Below, piece after piece: positions 1-9,727 of a stretch of DNA of 64,000 nt. Under the pieces are notes generated by a model. The model saw nothing but the letters and a program-made list of their open reading frames with translations. It was not told the DNA's origin and did not search any database. The DNA is from Corticium candelabrum (taxonomy: Eukaryota; Porifera; Homoscleromorpha; Homosclerophorida; Plakinidae), in assembly GCF_963422355.1 (NCBI RefSeq), contig NC_085085.1, positions 11,689,485-11,753,484 on the forward strand. The letters run 5' to 3'. The stretch's first letter is position 1. Each line of letters begins with the position of its first letter. A program made the position numbers and the translations under genes.

Positions 1-9
1 ATATACTAA

Positions 10-367
10 AGGCTGGTTCACAATCTGCGACAGACAGTGACGCACTGACGGACCGTGACGCACAGCTCTCAGTCACGTTCGGCAGTGTTCGCAATACCTG
101 TACGTTCCGTTCCGCTAATTACCATTTCCGCGCTGCATGATTACGTCATCCTCGTTTTTGCGCTTCCCTGATTGGGTAAAAGCACAGTATCTAATCATTT
201 CTTGTTGCAGTCCGTCAGCTTCAACGGACCGGACAAAATAGAATCGATTCTATCCGTCCGTCAACGCTCCATCAAGCAATCCGTCTGTCGTACGTCTCAA
301 ACGGCACCTTGATGTGGTTTGACGGGACGGAACAGATTGCTCTCCGAAGATTATTGTGAACCAGTCT
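10..367. mobile_element. PIF/Harbinger-type MITE
   Basis: A 358-bp non-coding element has terminal inverted repeats: AGGCTGGTTCACAAT at the left end and ATTGTGAACCAGTCT at the right (one mismatch to the perfect complement). It is flanked on both sides by TAA (7-9 and 368-370), the 3-bp target duplication typical of PIF/Harbinger elements. Just inside the left end are repeated GACGCAC/GACGGAC-like subterminal motifs. No coding capacity is seen. The element at 46932-47282 has similar size, ends and target site. Confidence 0.8.
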
Positions 368-370
368 TAA

Positions 371-1165
371 GTCAATGCATAGATGCAGCGGAATTGAACA
401 TACTCGAACTCGACATACAGAACGTTCGAACAAATTACTGTAAACTGTCCGCTAATCTAAAAGGTGTTTTCTACTGCCCCGAATAGTGGAAAAGTGAGAA
501 TGCGACGTTTCGTTTGACAAAGAGACATCATCTTGCAGCTGGAATGAGACCAGTCAATAGCTCCTTTGGGATTCTTTCCTTGGATACCCCAGCACGTTGC
601 CTCCTTGTACCCACGCATGTAAGGCCATCTCTTCTGCTTTAGTAGCAGAGCTCTTGTTGTACCTTGAAGTTTGAGCAAACCAAATGTGTGACCGTCTTCA
701 GCTGGGGCAAGCTTGTGTTTCGAATTGAGAAATTGTCCAATGAGGCCATGAACGCGAGGTGAAAATCCCTTGTTGTCGACGACGTAGAAACTCGAATGTC
801 CGTCGACAAACTCGACCCACCTTGGCCTGCATCATTTCTCTTTGGAATGAATGCAGCGAAAGTGTGAGTGTGTGTGTGTGTGGGGGGGGGGATACGTGAG
901 GGTGGATTCATGATCAACTACCTCCGAGTGGTGAGCCCTGGTAACGTAGGTTTTTTATTGGACCTGCGGCTGAATGTGATCAACTGCTACTGTGTAGGTT
1001 TCGGTACAGTAGTCTAGATCGTCCAAGACGGTAAACTTAATGTCGATCTTGCAAATCGAAATTATTTGATGCAGTTGCACGAGATAATTACTAGAGAAGG
1101 CAGAATGATGGAGAAGTAACAGTGAATGTAGCAAGTCGAATTGCTAAAGGTTCTAGAGCATTTGG
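371..1165. other. no recognised gene
   Basis: Two overlapping minus-strand open frames (457-678 and 639-917) match no family I recognise. The second runs through a GT/poly-G tract at about 863-890. I see no convincing exon here. Confidence 0.4.
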
Positions 1166-1560
1166 GTGTTTGAGGAAACCAATCTTTCAGAACTCTTAAC
1201 TTATCATTGTCAGCATAAAGGCATAGTATACCGCTCTTTGGTTTTGTCGGGTTTGAGTTATGGAGCAGAGACGTGGACTATCAAAGCCTCGCATATAAAG
1301 CGGCTAAGTTACTTTCACAATCGGTGCATAAGAACTATGCTAGGGGTGACAAAGTACAAACAATGGAAAAGATAGAATTACTTCTAGACAACTTGCATGT
1401 GAGTTTGGTATGGAAGATCCACTTGAAGACTTAGTAATCTAAGTACCGTCTAAGATGGCTTGGACACCTTTGTAGAATGGGAGAGGAAAGACTACCAAAG
1501 ATGTTATAGTTTGTAGAGCTGGAAAAGAAGAGACTATACCATGACTCATGGTATGAGACC
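1166..1560 (+). mobile_element. LINE reverse-transcriptase 3' fragment (decayed)
   Basis: The translation carries the signature of the C-terminal part of a non-LTR retrotransposon reverse transcriptase: LSYGAETW, then FHNRCIRTMLGV. After a one-base shift near 1371 it continues with RLRWLGHLCRMGEERLPKM at about 1446-1506. Stops and the frameshift show it is dead. Its second half (from 1371) recurs at 38699-38880, so the left edge of the large duplication lies inside this LINE scrap. Confidence 0.75.
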
Positions 1561-2027
1561 AGGAAGAGGTGATGTGATGGAATAACATGTAATCTGCGTG
1601 CCACTGGAATTGGGAATAATTCATACTCTAGATATACGCAATCAAGTTGGAAGGTTGGGCTGGACTACAGGCAAAGCTAGCTATTACAGCGTAGTCACCG
1701 CTACGAATAAGGAAAACGTACGGGAGCGATTTTGCCATCTCGTTTGTTGAGAGTTCGGGTCGCGCGCAAAGCAAAGTGTTATCTTTCCTCAGGTTGAAGG
1801 TACCAAATAGGTTACATTTTACACAAAACCAGGTTTGGACGTGTGAGCGCTACATATCAGCGTGAAGCCATACGATGACCACGTGGTAAGCAATTAAGTC
1901 ACGTGATAAGTGCAAGCGCCCAAATGCAATGCAGTTGGTCCCTTCAGCCTTGCATGCGCATCCATGCCCGTTTCATAACCCACGAGCACATTTTCTCAAC
2001 GTCTCGCACGTGTCTTCTAGCGTTTTG

Positions 2028-2121
2028 ATGGTAGCGAGTGTTTCTCACGTGACCATCGTACGCGTTCTGTTTCCACGCTATTTGCTGCTAATAGCTAGTG
2101 CTGTCATATCCAGCTTTGCAT
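2028..2121 (+). CDS. type 1 unit 1, exon 1: signal peptide
   Basis: ATG at 2028 opens a 31-residue segment with a basic N-terminal region, a hydrophobic core ([14 protein letters not shown]) and a small residue before the predicted cleavage. The exon ends in T followed by donor GTAGCT. The last codon becomes Cys when joined to the TB exon. The donor is conserved in unit 2 (GTAGTT at 39497), whereas read-through would stop a few codons later. An in-frame upstream ATG at 1929 would give a longer, less signal-like start. The 1.3-kb intron that follows has no other exon I can see. Confidence 0.55.
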
Positions 2122-5100
2122 GTAGCTCAGACCAACCTTCTATCGTGATCGCATAGAGATGCAATCAAGTTTGCGTGGACGTATCGCTAAACGACGGAGT
2201 GTATACCTTTAATCACAGATGCTGGTGAATTTGGCTATATGGGATGTGAAATATCTATCCTTTCATTAATTAATTCTTGAGTTACTGCATGGATGATGTC
2301 TTACTTCAGACACATGCAAGATGGTAGTGGAGCCATGCACAAATCTGGTTCATACAGAGCTGTGCAATGGTGGCTGAATTAATGACTAAAATGGCATAGT
2401 TTTTGACATGCTTATAGCAGATTGCAGAATGTTTGTACATAGAAACGGTATCCTTGTCTAGTTGGTTTTAGCAGAAAGACTGTACACATGTATGTGTTGA
2501 AAGAGGTTTAGAAGTAACACAGGAGCCACTCTAATAGGATGTTGAAACAACACCTAGAAAGCACTAACACACTGTTGAAAGCTAAGTGTCGGAAGACTCA
2601 TTCCTCTCTTCCAGCTATAGTCTAGCTGTTAGCTAATTGGTGTGTTCTGCGTTGTCTCGGTGTTATGGCGGTTATCGATTTCCTTTCTCGGCTGTAAGTC
2701 TCGCCGGTTCGTATTTCCTGGGTCTAGATCATCTGCATATACATGCACTAAGCCCATGCAGGACTGCTTACCACTTCGCAGTCGCTTTCTACTGGTAACC
2801 ATGCTGACGCCCATCTAGAGTCACCAATTTAACTAGAATAGTGGGTTAATAATCAATACTGATTAATTGATCAAGTAGAAGTTTTAATATTTAGCTATTA
2901 CAAAAGTCTTGTATTAGAATCCTATAGTATAAATCCTATAGTATACGTTATACTCTAACAACCGAACACAATGTTATTGGTTATTCAATTAACTGATGAT
3001 TGATATCAAGCGTGTTACATGGTGTAGGGTGAGACCAAAGTGCTAATACGAGAACTCACTGTCCGACGTGCTATAGTTATTTGAGAAGCAAGCAAGACAA
3101 TGGTAGGTCGGTGTGACATCTGCTTTTCCTGATTTACACTTGCTTCTTCTTTGATGCCTAAACAGATGCAGATCAACTTTTACCATCTGTGTGAATTGGC
3201 AATAGTCTGCATTTCTGTGTCTTTCTTTTCGTGCGAGGTAACTTGGGAGCATAGTATAGCTACCGTACGGTGCTTTGCTACATTGCTCTTGCATATGTCT
3301 GGCTAGGGTAAAATCAGCGCCGAGCCAGTCCGAGCCCGTCGTCAGCAAGAAGAAACAGGCAAAAAATTGGAATTCCAGCAATACAATAAATATAATAGAT
3401 GACGCTGTAAATGCAACAATTCATGTTTCAGGTGTTTGTTTTAATGTCCCCGACTGTGAATTTACGGGCGGCGTATCTACCGACTCTTTGGTAACGTTTG
3501 ACGATTGCTGTAACAAGATTGGTGGAAAGTCGCGGGCACTGCATAATGGTGCATGCCGGAACTGTATACGCAATGGTAGTGGTGAGCTTCTAATATTGGT
3601 CAGATATGCAAACAAAACGCATTTTTGTTGTTTCGAACCAGAGCTATCTCCAACTGTAGCCGAACCGTCGCCAAACGGTAACTCTGATTCCATCAGTGAC
3701 TGGACTCCTTGGGGTGCCTGTTCTCACACGTGCGGTCCTTCCGGAACCAGAAGCAGACAGAACATATGTGGTCCATCAAACAAACTTACCGTGTGTAAAG
3801 AGCAAGATCAAAAATGCAATCGGGACGTCAGCTGTCCGGGTATACACATTTTCACATAAAATATCGGCGGCGTTAACTAATTATTGAATTTAACTGCTTG
3901 TATATCTGCCGTAATCGGACCGTTCTTGGTGGCTTGCTTGCTTGCGTGCCTATAAACTGTTCAATTTACGTATAGTCAATGGACAATGGGGAAGATGGAG
4001 TAGATGGTCATCTTGTTCCAAAAAGTGCAAACGGTCAAGAAAAAGATCATGTGACAGACCAAAACCATCCGATGGAGGAAACGACTGTGTTGGTGTAGCA
4101 CGTGAGAAGACTAGATGCAAAAGAAATCCCCCTTGTCAAGGTAGTTTATTGCACTAACATTCCATCGGTGCTATACTTGCGCATTTGTCGGATTCTTTGC
4201 TAGTTCACGGTGGATGGAGTGCATGGACGCAGCAGCCGTGCACAAGATCGTGCGGAGGCGGATTTCAGATTGTCACGCGACAATGTGACAACCCAACACC
4301 AGAGAACGGTGGCAGAGATTGTGTTGGTTCAGAACTTAAATACCGGCCATGCACCACAAAATGCTGTCCAGGTAATGCAGCCGATAATAAATAAAAATGG
4401 TGAATCATGTTGTTGTGAACGTGTATGGTTTAGTACATGGCCACTGGAGTGAGTACACGAGCTGGTCACTGTGTGAAGTGACTTGTGGAGGTGGCAGGCG
4501 ATTTCGAAAAAGAAAATGCGACAATCCTCCACCGTCGTGCAATGGACGCAATTGCAGTGGGTTTTCAATAGACACTGAGGCCTGTTCTCCCAATGATTGT
4601 CCCGGTATGAAATGCTTGCCAAACGTACTGTCTTCTTCTAATCTAACTAGTATGTACGTTTGTTGTAAAAGTGGATGGAGGTTGGAGTGCCTGGACTACA
4701 ACAGTCTGCACTAAACGTTGCGAGGCGGGTCATCAGGAAAAATTTCGTAAGTGCGATAACCCTAAACCTAGTGGCAGAGGTGCAGATTGTCCCGGAATTG
4801 AAAGGGAAACTGTACCATGCAATGAACAGCCTTGTCCCGGTATCTATACAAATCAAAAGCACAACGAATTCAAAATTGATATTTTCTGATTTGAAATTAC
4901 CTAGTTGATGGGGAATGGAGTTTCTGGAGCTCATGGAGTACTTCATGTCCTAAATGTGGTATAGGCTCCTACAAAAATCGTACTAGAATGTGTGACGATC
5001 CTCCTCCCCAAAACGGTGGTCTTTTCTGCCCTGGACCAATTTCAGAAAGGACTCCGTGCTCAATTTCTAATTGTCCAGGTGACACCATACATATCTTCTC

Positions 5101-7699
5101 TATAGTTTGACTAAACTAAACTGTTAGATTTTTGATTATTTGTTTTTGCAGTCAACGGCGGATGGAGCTCTTGGACGGACTTTACAGATTGCCCCAAATC
5201 TTGCGGTGGCTCTCGATACCAGCGAACCAGGAAGTGTGATAAGCCACCACCAAACTTTGATGGTCTTCCTTGTTCAGGAGAATACCGTGAATCCAAGCCG
5301 TGCAACACCCAGAAATGTCCAGGTGATTGCAAAGCAATGAATACTATTTTACGTAAAGTAAATTGTGTTAATATAACGTCAAGTGAATGGTGGTTGGAGC
5401 TACTGGACGGAATGGAGTCACTGCTCTACAACGTGTAACAGAGGAGGAAGAAATCGTTTACGGGCATGTAACAATCCCAAACCAAGGTACAACGGAACCG
5501 AGTGCCCAGGCCCAGCCACAGAATGGGCAGCGTGCCCTGGTCCAAGAAGTTGCCCAGGTAAGAGATTTGCAACATACATGCAGTGAGCACGATTGTAATA
5601 TTGAGGAGTTGCGGTATAGTGGACGGTGGATGGAGTCCGTGGTCTCAGTTTTCTCCTTGCACGGCGAGCTGTGAAGGTGGCACAAACGAAAGTTACCGTG
5701 AATGCAACAGTCCCCGACCGCATAATAACGGTCGCTATTGTGGAGGATTCGCAAGAAGAACATTTGAATGCAACAAACATCCGTGTCCTGGTGCGTATTG
5801 GTAATTTTTGTAATTTTATGTAAGAGCAAAAGCAATATGTTTTTGTGTTGTCTATATTGTAAAGTCGACGGAGGATGGACGTGGTGGAGTAGTTGGTCTT
5901 CCTGCTCGTCAACATGCAAAGGAGGAACGCAGAGCAGAACCAGACAATGCACAAATCCTCCGCCAAGGTTCCAAGGAGTTTCCTGTCAAGGTTTGTAAAC
6001 AGAACACACAAACACACAAACACATGCGCGCACGTGCACGCATTCAATTGCAAGCTATTTGAGCTATATCCATCCCAAGGAATGATGATGGTTCCCTTTT
6101 GAGTTTTGGGAGACTCAGAAAGAACCTGCATGTGAGCACCTGATCATATTAAGGTGGTTACAGAACCAGATCGACCCATCCTTTCGACATGTTCTCTCTA
6201 ATCCAGTGGAAACGTGAGGTACAAGACCCCCGGAGATGGTTTTGTTGCAGTGAATTGCCATGCAGACCAGGCTTACTGCCGGAAATTCATGAGCAAATCT
6301 TGCTTTACATCGCCTGTTTGATAGATCGTCGTTGACCCTGTGGTAGGGTTCGTCCGCTCTTTGACATGCAAGTTTTGTTTCTAGTTCTGCGGGGTAATCT
6401 AGGCACCTTTCTACCGGGCAAGCTAGAAGAGGAGCCTATTTATTCGCCGACTGACCTTAACACTCGGTGGAGTGATCTGGCACGCACGCATGCAAGCAAT
6501 TGCGAGGGAGAGCGATTTATACATGCATGTTCTAGTAACCGTAGACGTTATAATGTAAATACATACATAATCCTTTGTACTTGATCTCTTGCAATATTTG
6601 CAGCCATGTGATGAATATTGTTGTTGTTCGTCATCGTGTATTGTGACAGGTCTAAACGTGGAGACTCAAACGTGTGCAAAAATCAAATGTCCAGGTTTTG
6701 TTTTGTTTAAATTGTAACATTACAAATATTACATAGTACCTTATGTTAGTTGATGGCAACTGGGGAAAATGGAGTGTGTGGTCTGAGTGCAGTAAAATTT
6801 GTGAGACCGGAACACGATTTCGAACTCGGTTATGCAACAATCCCCGACCTGAATTTGGCGGGAAACAGTGTAATGATCCGTCTACTGGAAGAGAAGAGAG
6901 CCTGTGTAATACACACAAGTGTCCAGGTATGTACTTGAGTTGACGATACACAATAATTTCAAACGGTTGATCTTCAATTTGTGTTGAAATATGCAGTAAA
7001 CGGAGGATGGGGTGCTTGGACAGAGTATACATTCTGCAGTAAAACCTGCGATACGGGATCACAAAAAAGAAGTAGAAAGTGCAACAATCCCCCTCCAAAA
7101 TATGAAGGTACAGGCTGCAATGGCAACGACGCAGAATCAAGGCTCTGCAACAAATTCGGATGCCCAGGTATTAGGACGCAATAATTCGCTGTGTATTATG
7201 CAAGTAACAACTATTTATTTATTGATTAGTGGACAGCAGCTATTCTCAGTGGACGTCTTGGGCTGAATGCTCGCGAAGTTGCGGAAGAGGTAATACTGAG
7301 CGAACACGACATTGTAATCTTCCGTTGAATGGGGGACGTCCTTGTCTGTCTATCGGTCTTCCACAAGAGTCAAAAGTTTGCTGTAAAAGTAAATACTAAA
7401 AGTTATGCTGTTGGGTGCTAGTTGTACCGACTCATTGTTTTCTATTTAGGGTCTTGTATTGGTACTGTATCCTATACAACGTACTCGCTGGTTTCGTCTC
7501 AAACAGCAATCGTGCAAAGATATACAGTTGCATGCGGTATTTGGGATCTCGGTCGCTGTGAGAGATCCAGGTACTTATACATACAACTTTAAAAGTATCT
7601 GCACTCATCGCTAAACATATTATTAGGACTGTTTACAAGCGGAAGTATGTCAGACAAGAAAAGACTCTGTACAGGCATGCTACCAAAGATAGTTGTTGA
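2028..7699 (+). CDS. type 1 gene, unit 1: secreted TB - 13 TSR - EMI-like protein (properdin-like)
   Basis: The predicted 885-aa secreted protein comes from 18 coding exons: 2028-2121, 3432-3581, 3660-3839, 3976-4140, 4204-4371, 4434-4604, 4672-4839, 4905-5078, 5152-5322, 5384-5557, 5620-5790, 5865-5990, 6650-6694, 6750-6926, 6997-7167, 7230-7388, 7450-7570, 7627-7699. All introns are GT-AG. All are phase 1 except the last, which is phase 2. Order: signal peptide, properdin-N-terminal-like TB domain, 13 TSRs, C-terminal EMI-like module. The TSRs keep WxxW tryptophans (usual C-mannosylation sites) and CSxxC..G motifs (O-fucosylation type). Known TSR/TB proteins act outside the cell in matrix or complement regulation; this role is inferred. 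A type 2 gene follows head to tail after a short gap. The first exon was chosen because its donor is conserved in unit 2 and its phase matches; transcript evidence is lacking. Confidence 0.8.
3432..3581 (+). CDS. type 1 unit 1, exon 2: properdin-like TB domain
   Basis: The exon encodes a compact cysteine-rich domain with the pattern [10 protein letters not shown]...GGVS...[10 protein letters not shown]...NGACRNC. The GGVS, DCC and GxCxxC spacing resembles the TB-like N-terminal domain of the complement regulator properdin and, more loosely, TGF-beta-binding domains of fibrillin and LTBP. It directly precedes TSRs, as in properdin. Unit 1 reads KSRAL where unit 2 and the relic at 52760 read KSWAL, so Arg replaces a conserved Trp. 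The donor GTGAGC at 3582 and acceptor at 3658-3659 define a 78-bp intron. Removing it reconciles unit 1 and unit 2, which otherwise differ by a frameshift. Homology is judged by pattern only. Confidence 0.65.
3660..7388 (+). CDS. type 1 unit 1, exons 3-16: array of 13 TSRs
   Basis: Each exon encodes one TSR of about 50-60 residues. Most have the plan V(D/N/H)GxWxxW..(C)S..C..G....R.R.C.NP.P..GG..C.G....C....CPG. The first (3660-3839) is atypical: it has a proline/asparagine-rich lead and lacks the V(D/N)G opening. One repeat is split over two exons (5865-5990 and 6650-6694) by a 659-bp phase-1 intron. The last (7230-7388) ends in CCK rather than CPG. Exon lengths are all multiples of three (45-180 bp), so exons can be lost or gained without frame loss. 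The exon at 4905-5078 has no internal ATG and is easily missed. Confidence 0.88.
7450..7699 (+). CDS. type 1 unit 1, exons 17-18: C-terminal EMI-like module
   Basis: Two exons joined by a phase-2 intron (7571-7626) encode [13 protein letters not shown]..., then [18 protein letters not shown], then [20 protein letters not shown] and a stop at 7697-7699. The spaced cysteines, the CGxW and RCxRxR motifs and the tail of TxYxxxY and LYR repeats resemble the EMI domain (EMILIN/MEGF10 family). That domain normally ends in CCPG; here the chain stops at a single Cys. EMI domains usually sit at the N terminus, so the position is unusual. The same module with the same intron position ends the type 2 gene at 26523-26742. 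Confidence 0.6.
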
Positions 7700-7877
7700 G
7701 TAGGAGAAACCACTGATAATGAAGCGCAAGGTGTTGTGACCGCTGAGTCAAACGCAGTGAGTGTCACTGCGTCGTTCAAGTGTTGATTGTTGCTGTTTGT
7801 AATTACACGTAGTGGTTGCATGTTGTCTGTCTGATGACGCGATTTGCAGGGTGACTAGGTAACTGTCATATTCCTGT

Positions 7878-7883
7878 AATAAA
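7878..7883 (+). promoter_or_regulatory. polyadenylation signal of type 1 gene, unit 1
   Basis: AATAAA lies 179 bp after the stop codon. It is conserved in unit 2 at 44489-44494. Confidence 0.6.
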
Positions 7884-8124
7884 ATATGATAAACGAACCC
7901 GTCTTTGTCACCGACAAGGTTGTAATTGAAAGCGTGTCTATAACGTGTAGTCGCTCTAGTGACTCAGTAATAATAGTGAGTATATAGACCATGGGTCTCT
8001 GCTAGACAACCTGTGGCATGGACTGCACTATAACTAACCGAATAACACAATCAAACAATATCATATATCAATTACAGAGTTGTGTGTGTTAGAGAGAGAT
8101 GCCAGTCTGAGAATCTGTAGTAGA

Positions 8125-8547
8125 GGGACCGACAAAAACGTTACATAACACATTTAGAGATGAAAGGGCTGCCCCTGGTCACAAACAAAAGGCAGTTGTG
8201 TAACACCTATATATAGCTGTAGTAGATGGTTCCACAGCAACGGATGACTTTCAGTACATGTTTGCAGATCAGGAGATACAACATAGGACTCAATTAGTTT
8301 TAGAATAGTAATTGGAAGTAAATGCAATTCCTGGATGGCACTATGTAGACAAGGATTAATTGACAACACCTCTTATCCGATATCCTGTGTTGCTTGATGA
8401 AACATTAGTACACATACATCGCTGGCGCTGATCCAGTGTAGTTGCCCACAGTGTATTGTGTAGTTCTGTTGCAAGCAACGGCTTTCAGTGTACTTTGTGA
8501 TTTTGTTCTTCAAGTAAGGCAGTGGAATTGGCCATTGTAGATTGAAG
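8125..8547. other. intergenic spacer and probable type 2 promoter
   Basis: This is the spacer between the end of the type 1 duplication and the type 2 start codon. The last 85 bp or so (from about 8463) resemble the sequence upstream of the second type 2 gene (about 60500-60620), marking the probable promoter/5'UTR. Minus-strand open frames at 8154-8684 match nothing I recognise. Confidence 0.4.
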
Positions 8548-9727
8548 ATGGTATCCAAGGTGCTGTACTTGACTGCACTCTGCTTACTCACTCTGAAATT
8601 CTCAAGAACATCAACATCCAGCAAACAGTACAAATCAGTTGGATTTATTGTTGATCTGGGATCAAGAATGACTTCTCGTCTCATTCAACAACTAGAACAG
8701 GAGTTACAGATAGCGCTCCAAGGAAATATGCGGAATGTTTCCAAATACGTTCTAGCCGTAGTTTCTCGTCAAGGTCAGACTGTTAGATGATTCCAAACTC
8801 TAGTTTAGTGGCAACTAAAACAGTAGAGTAATCATTCGATCGAGATCGTTGTTTGTATGCAGTGTACTGTTTTACTCTTTAAAGACTGTACTAAGCATGC
8901 ACTGTACTCGATGAACATTTCTCGATTGTTGCGTCTTGTGGCACCATACACCACATTTTTGTTGTTTCTAGGTACGCATCGCATGTTCACGTCCAGATCA
9001 TCAGAAGAGCTCTCTCGCAATCTTGATATACTGAAGTACGTGAACACGACGTTCGTGTGCAGGGAAGCCATTGCGTCTACTCTTCTGGAAGTTGCTAACG
9101 CTGTAAGCAGTCACCCTCCTGCTATACTGTTCTTTTTCACAGCTGGAGGTCTAGAGTTGACCAGACGGGCTTCCGCTCAAGCGTTGGCTCGGCTGTCTAA
9201 TGTAGGAGTGCAGTTGACGGTCGTCGTACTAGACACACTTAAGCAGACTGCAAGAGAAACCTACTGGTCGCATAACTTAATGAACCATTCTGACTTGAAT
9301 TCTTATCTGCACCTAGACAAGTCGGAAATGCACACAATCAACAGATTACTAGACATGCTCACCTCTAGAGTTCAATCTCATCTACTGCACACTGAAGATT
9401 TGCCAGTGGGCAACAGTACAGTTGAGCTCCAACTCAACAACCAATATGATTCATTACTTGTTACGTCAAACGGAAGACTGGAGTCAGTTGCTGTGCAGAC
9501 GGAAGATGGAGAGACTCTTGCATTTCTACCTACCATTAACTTAACACACGGTTTTGCTGGATTAGTTTCTCAAATTTTCTCTCCTGGTCTTTGCTTGCTA
9601 CATTTTGTGACTAGTTCTAGAGCCATTGTGACTGTGAGAAGTGAGCTTCTATTGAGGTCACCAAGATTTTGTGGAGAACTGGATGATGTCTGCTTCAAAA
9701 CAACCACATATTTTAGTCCTGTGAAAG
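8548..9727 (+). CDS. type 2 unit 1, exons 1-2: signal peptide and VWA domain plus hemicentin-type extension
   Basis: ATG at 8548 starts a hydrophobic leader ([16 protein letters not shown]). The VWA first strand follows ([13 protein letters not shown]), then after the intron the later VWA strands: [18 protein letters not shown] and [13 protein letters not shown]. The remainder ([49 protein letters not shown]) resembles the beta-rich segment after the VWA of hemicentin. The metal-site motif DxSxS is degraded: it reads D-L-G-S-R here and D-V-G-S-G in the copy at 60622. The only conserved ATG is 8548; there is no upstream in-frame ATG within the exon. Confidence 0.78.

Larger units (their letters stand above)
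1371..8124 (+). repeat. segmental duplication, unit 1 copy
   Basis: From GATAGAATTACTTCTAG at 1371 to GTAGTAGAGGGACCGA near 8124, the sequence is nearly collinear with 38699-44752. Both coding and non-coding parts match closely. The main differences are an 880-bp deletion and a CA microsatellite in the second copy. The unit carries the whole type 1 gene. On the left, unit 1 continues into more LINE sequence while unit 2 joins an unrelated antisense LINE. On the right, unit 1 runs into the type 2 gene while unit 2 does not. Confidence 0.92.

Noticed and set aside
1929..2027. Upstream in-frame ATG as the type 1 start
   Set aside because: The resulting N-terminus is His/Pro-rich and not signal-like; the ATG at 2028 gives a compact signal peptide. 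5' RACE would decide.
3043..3381. Antisense open frame with a signal-like N-terminus, also conserved at 40477-40851 (112 and 124 codons)
   Set aside because: Neither copy has an ATG start (they begin at TTG or GTG), the third copy (52474-52680) is broken, and the conservation is explained by the overall similarity of the duplicated DNA. It lies within intron 1 of the type 1 gene and extends only a little into the TB exon flank.
5418..6131. 237-codon minus-strand open frame
   Set aside because: It is the antisense shadow of TSR exons 10-12, and the composition follows the opposite strand.
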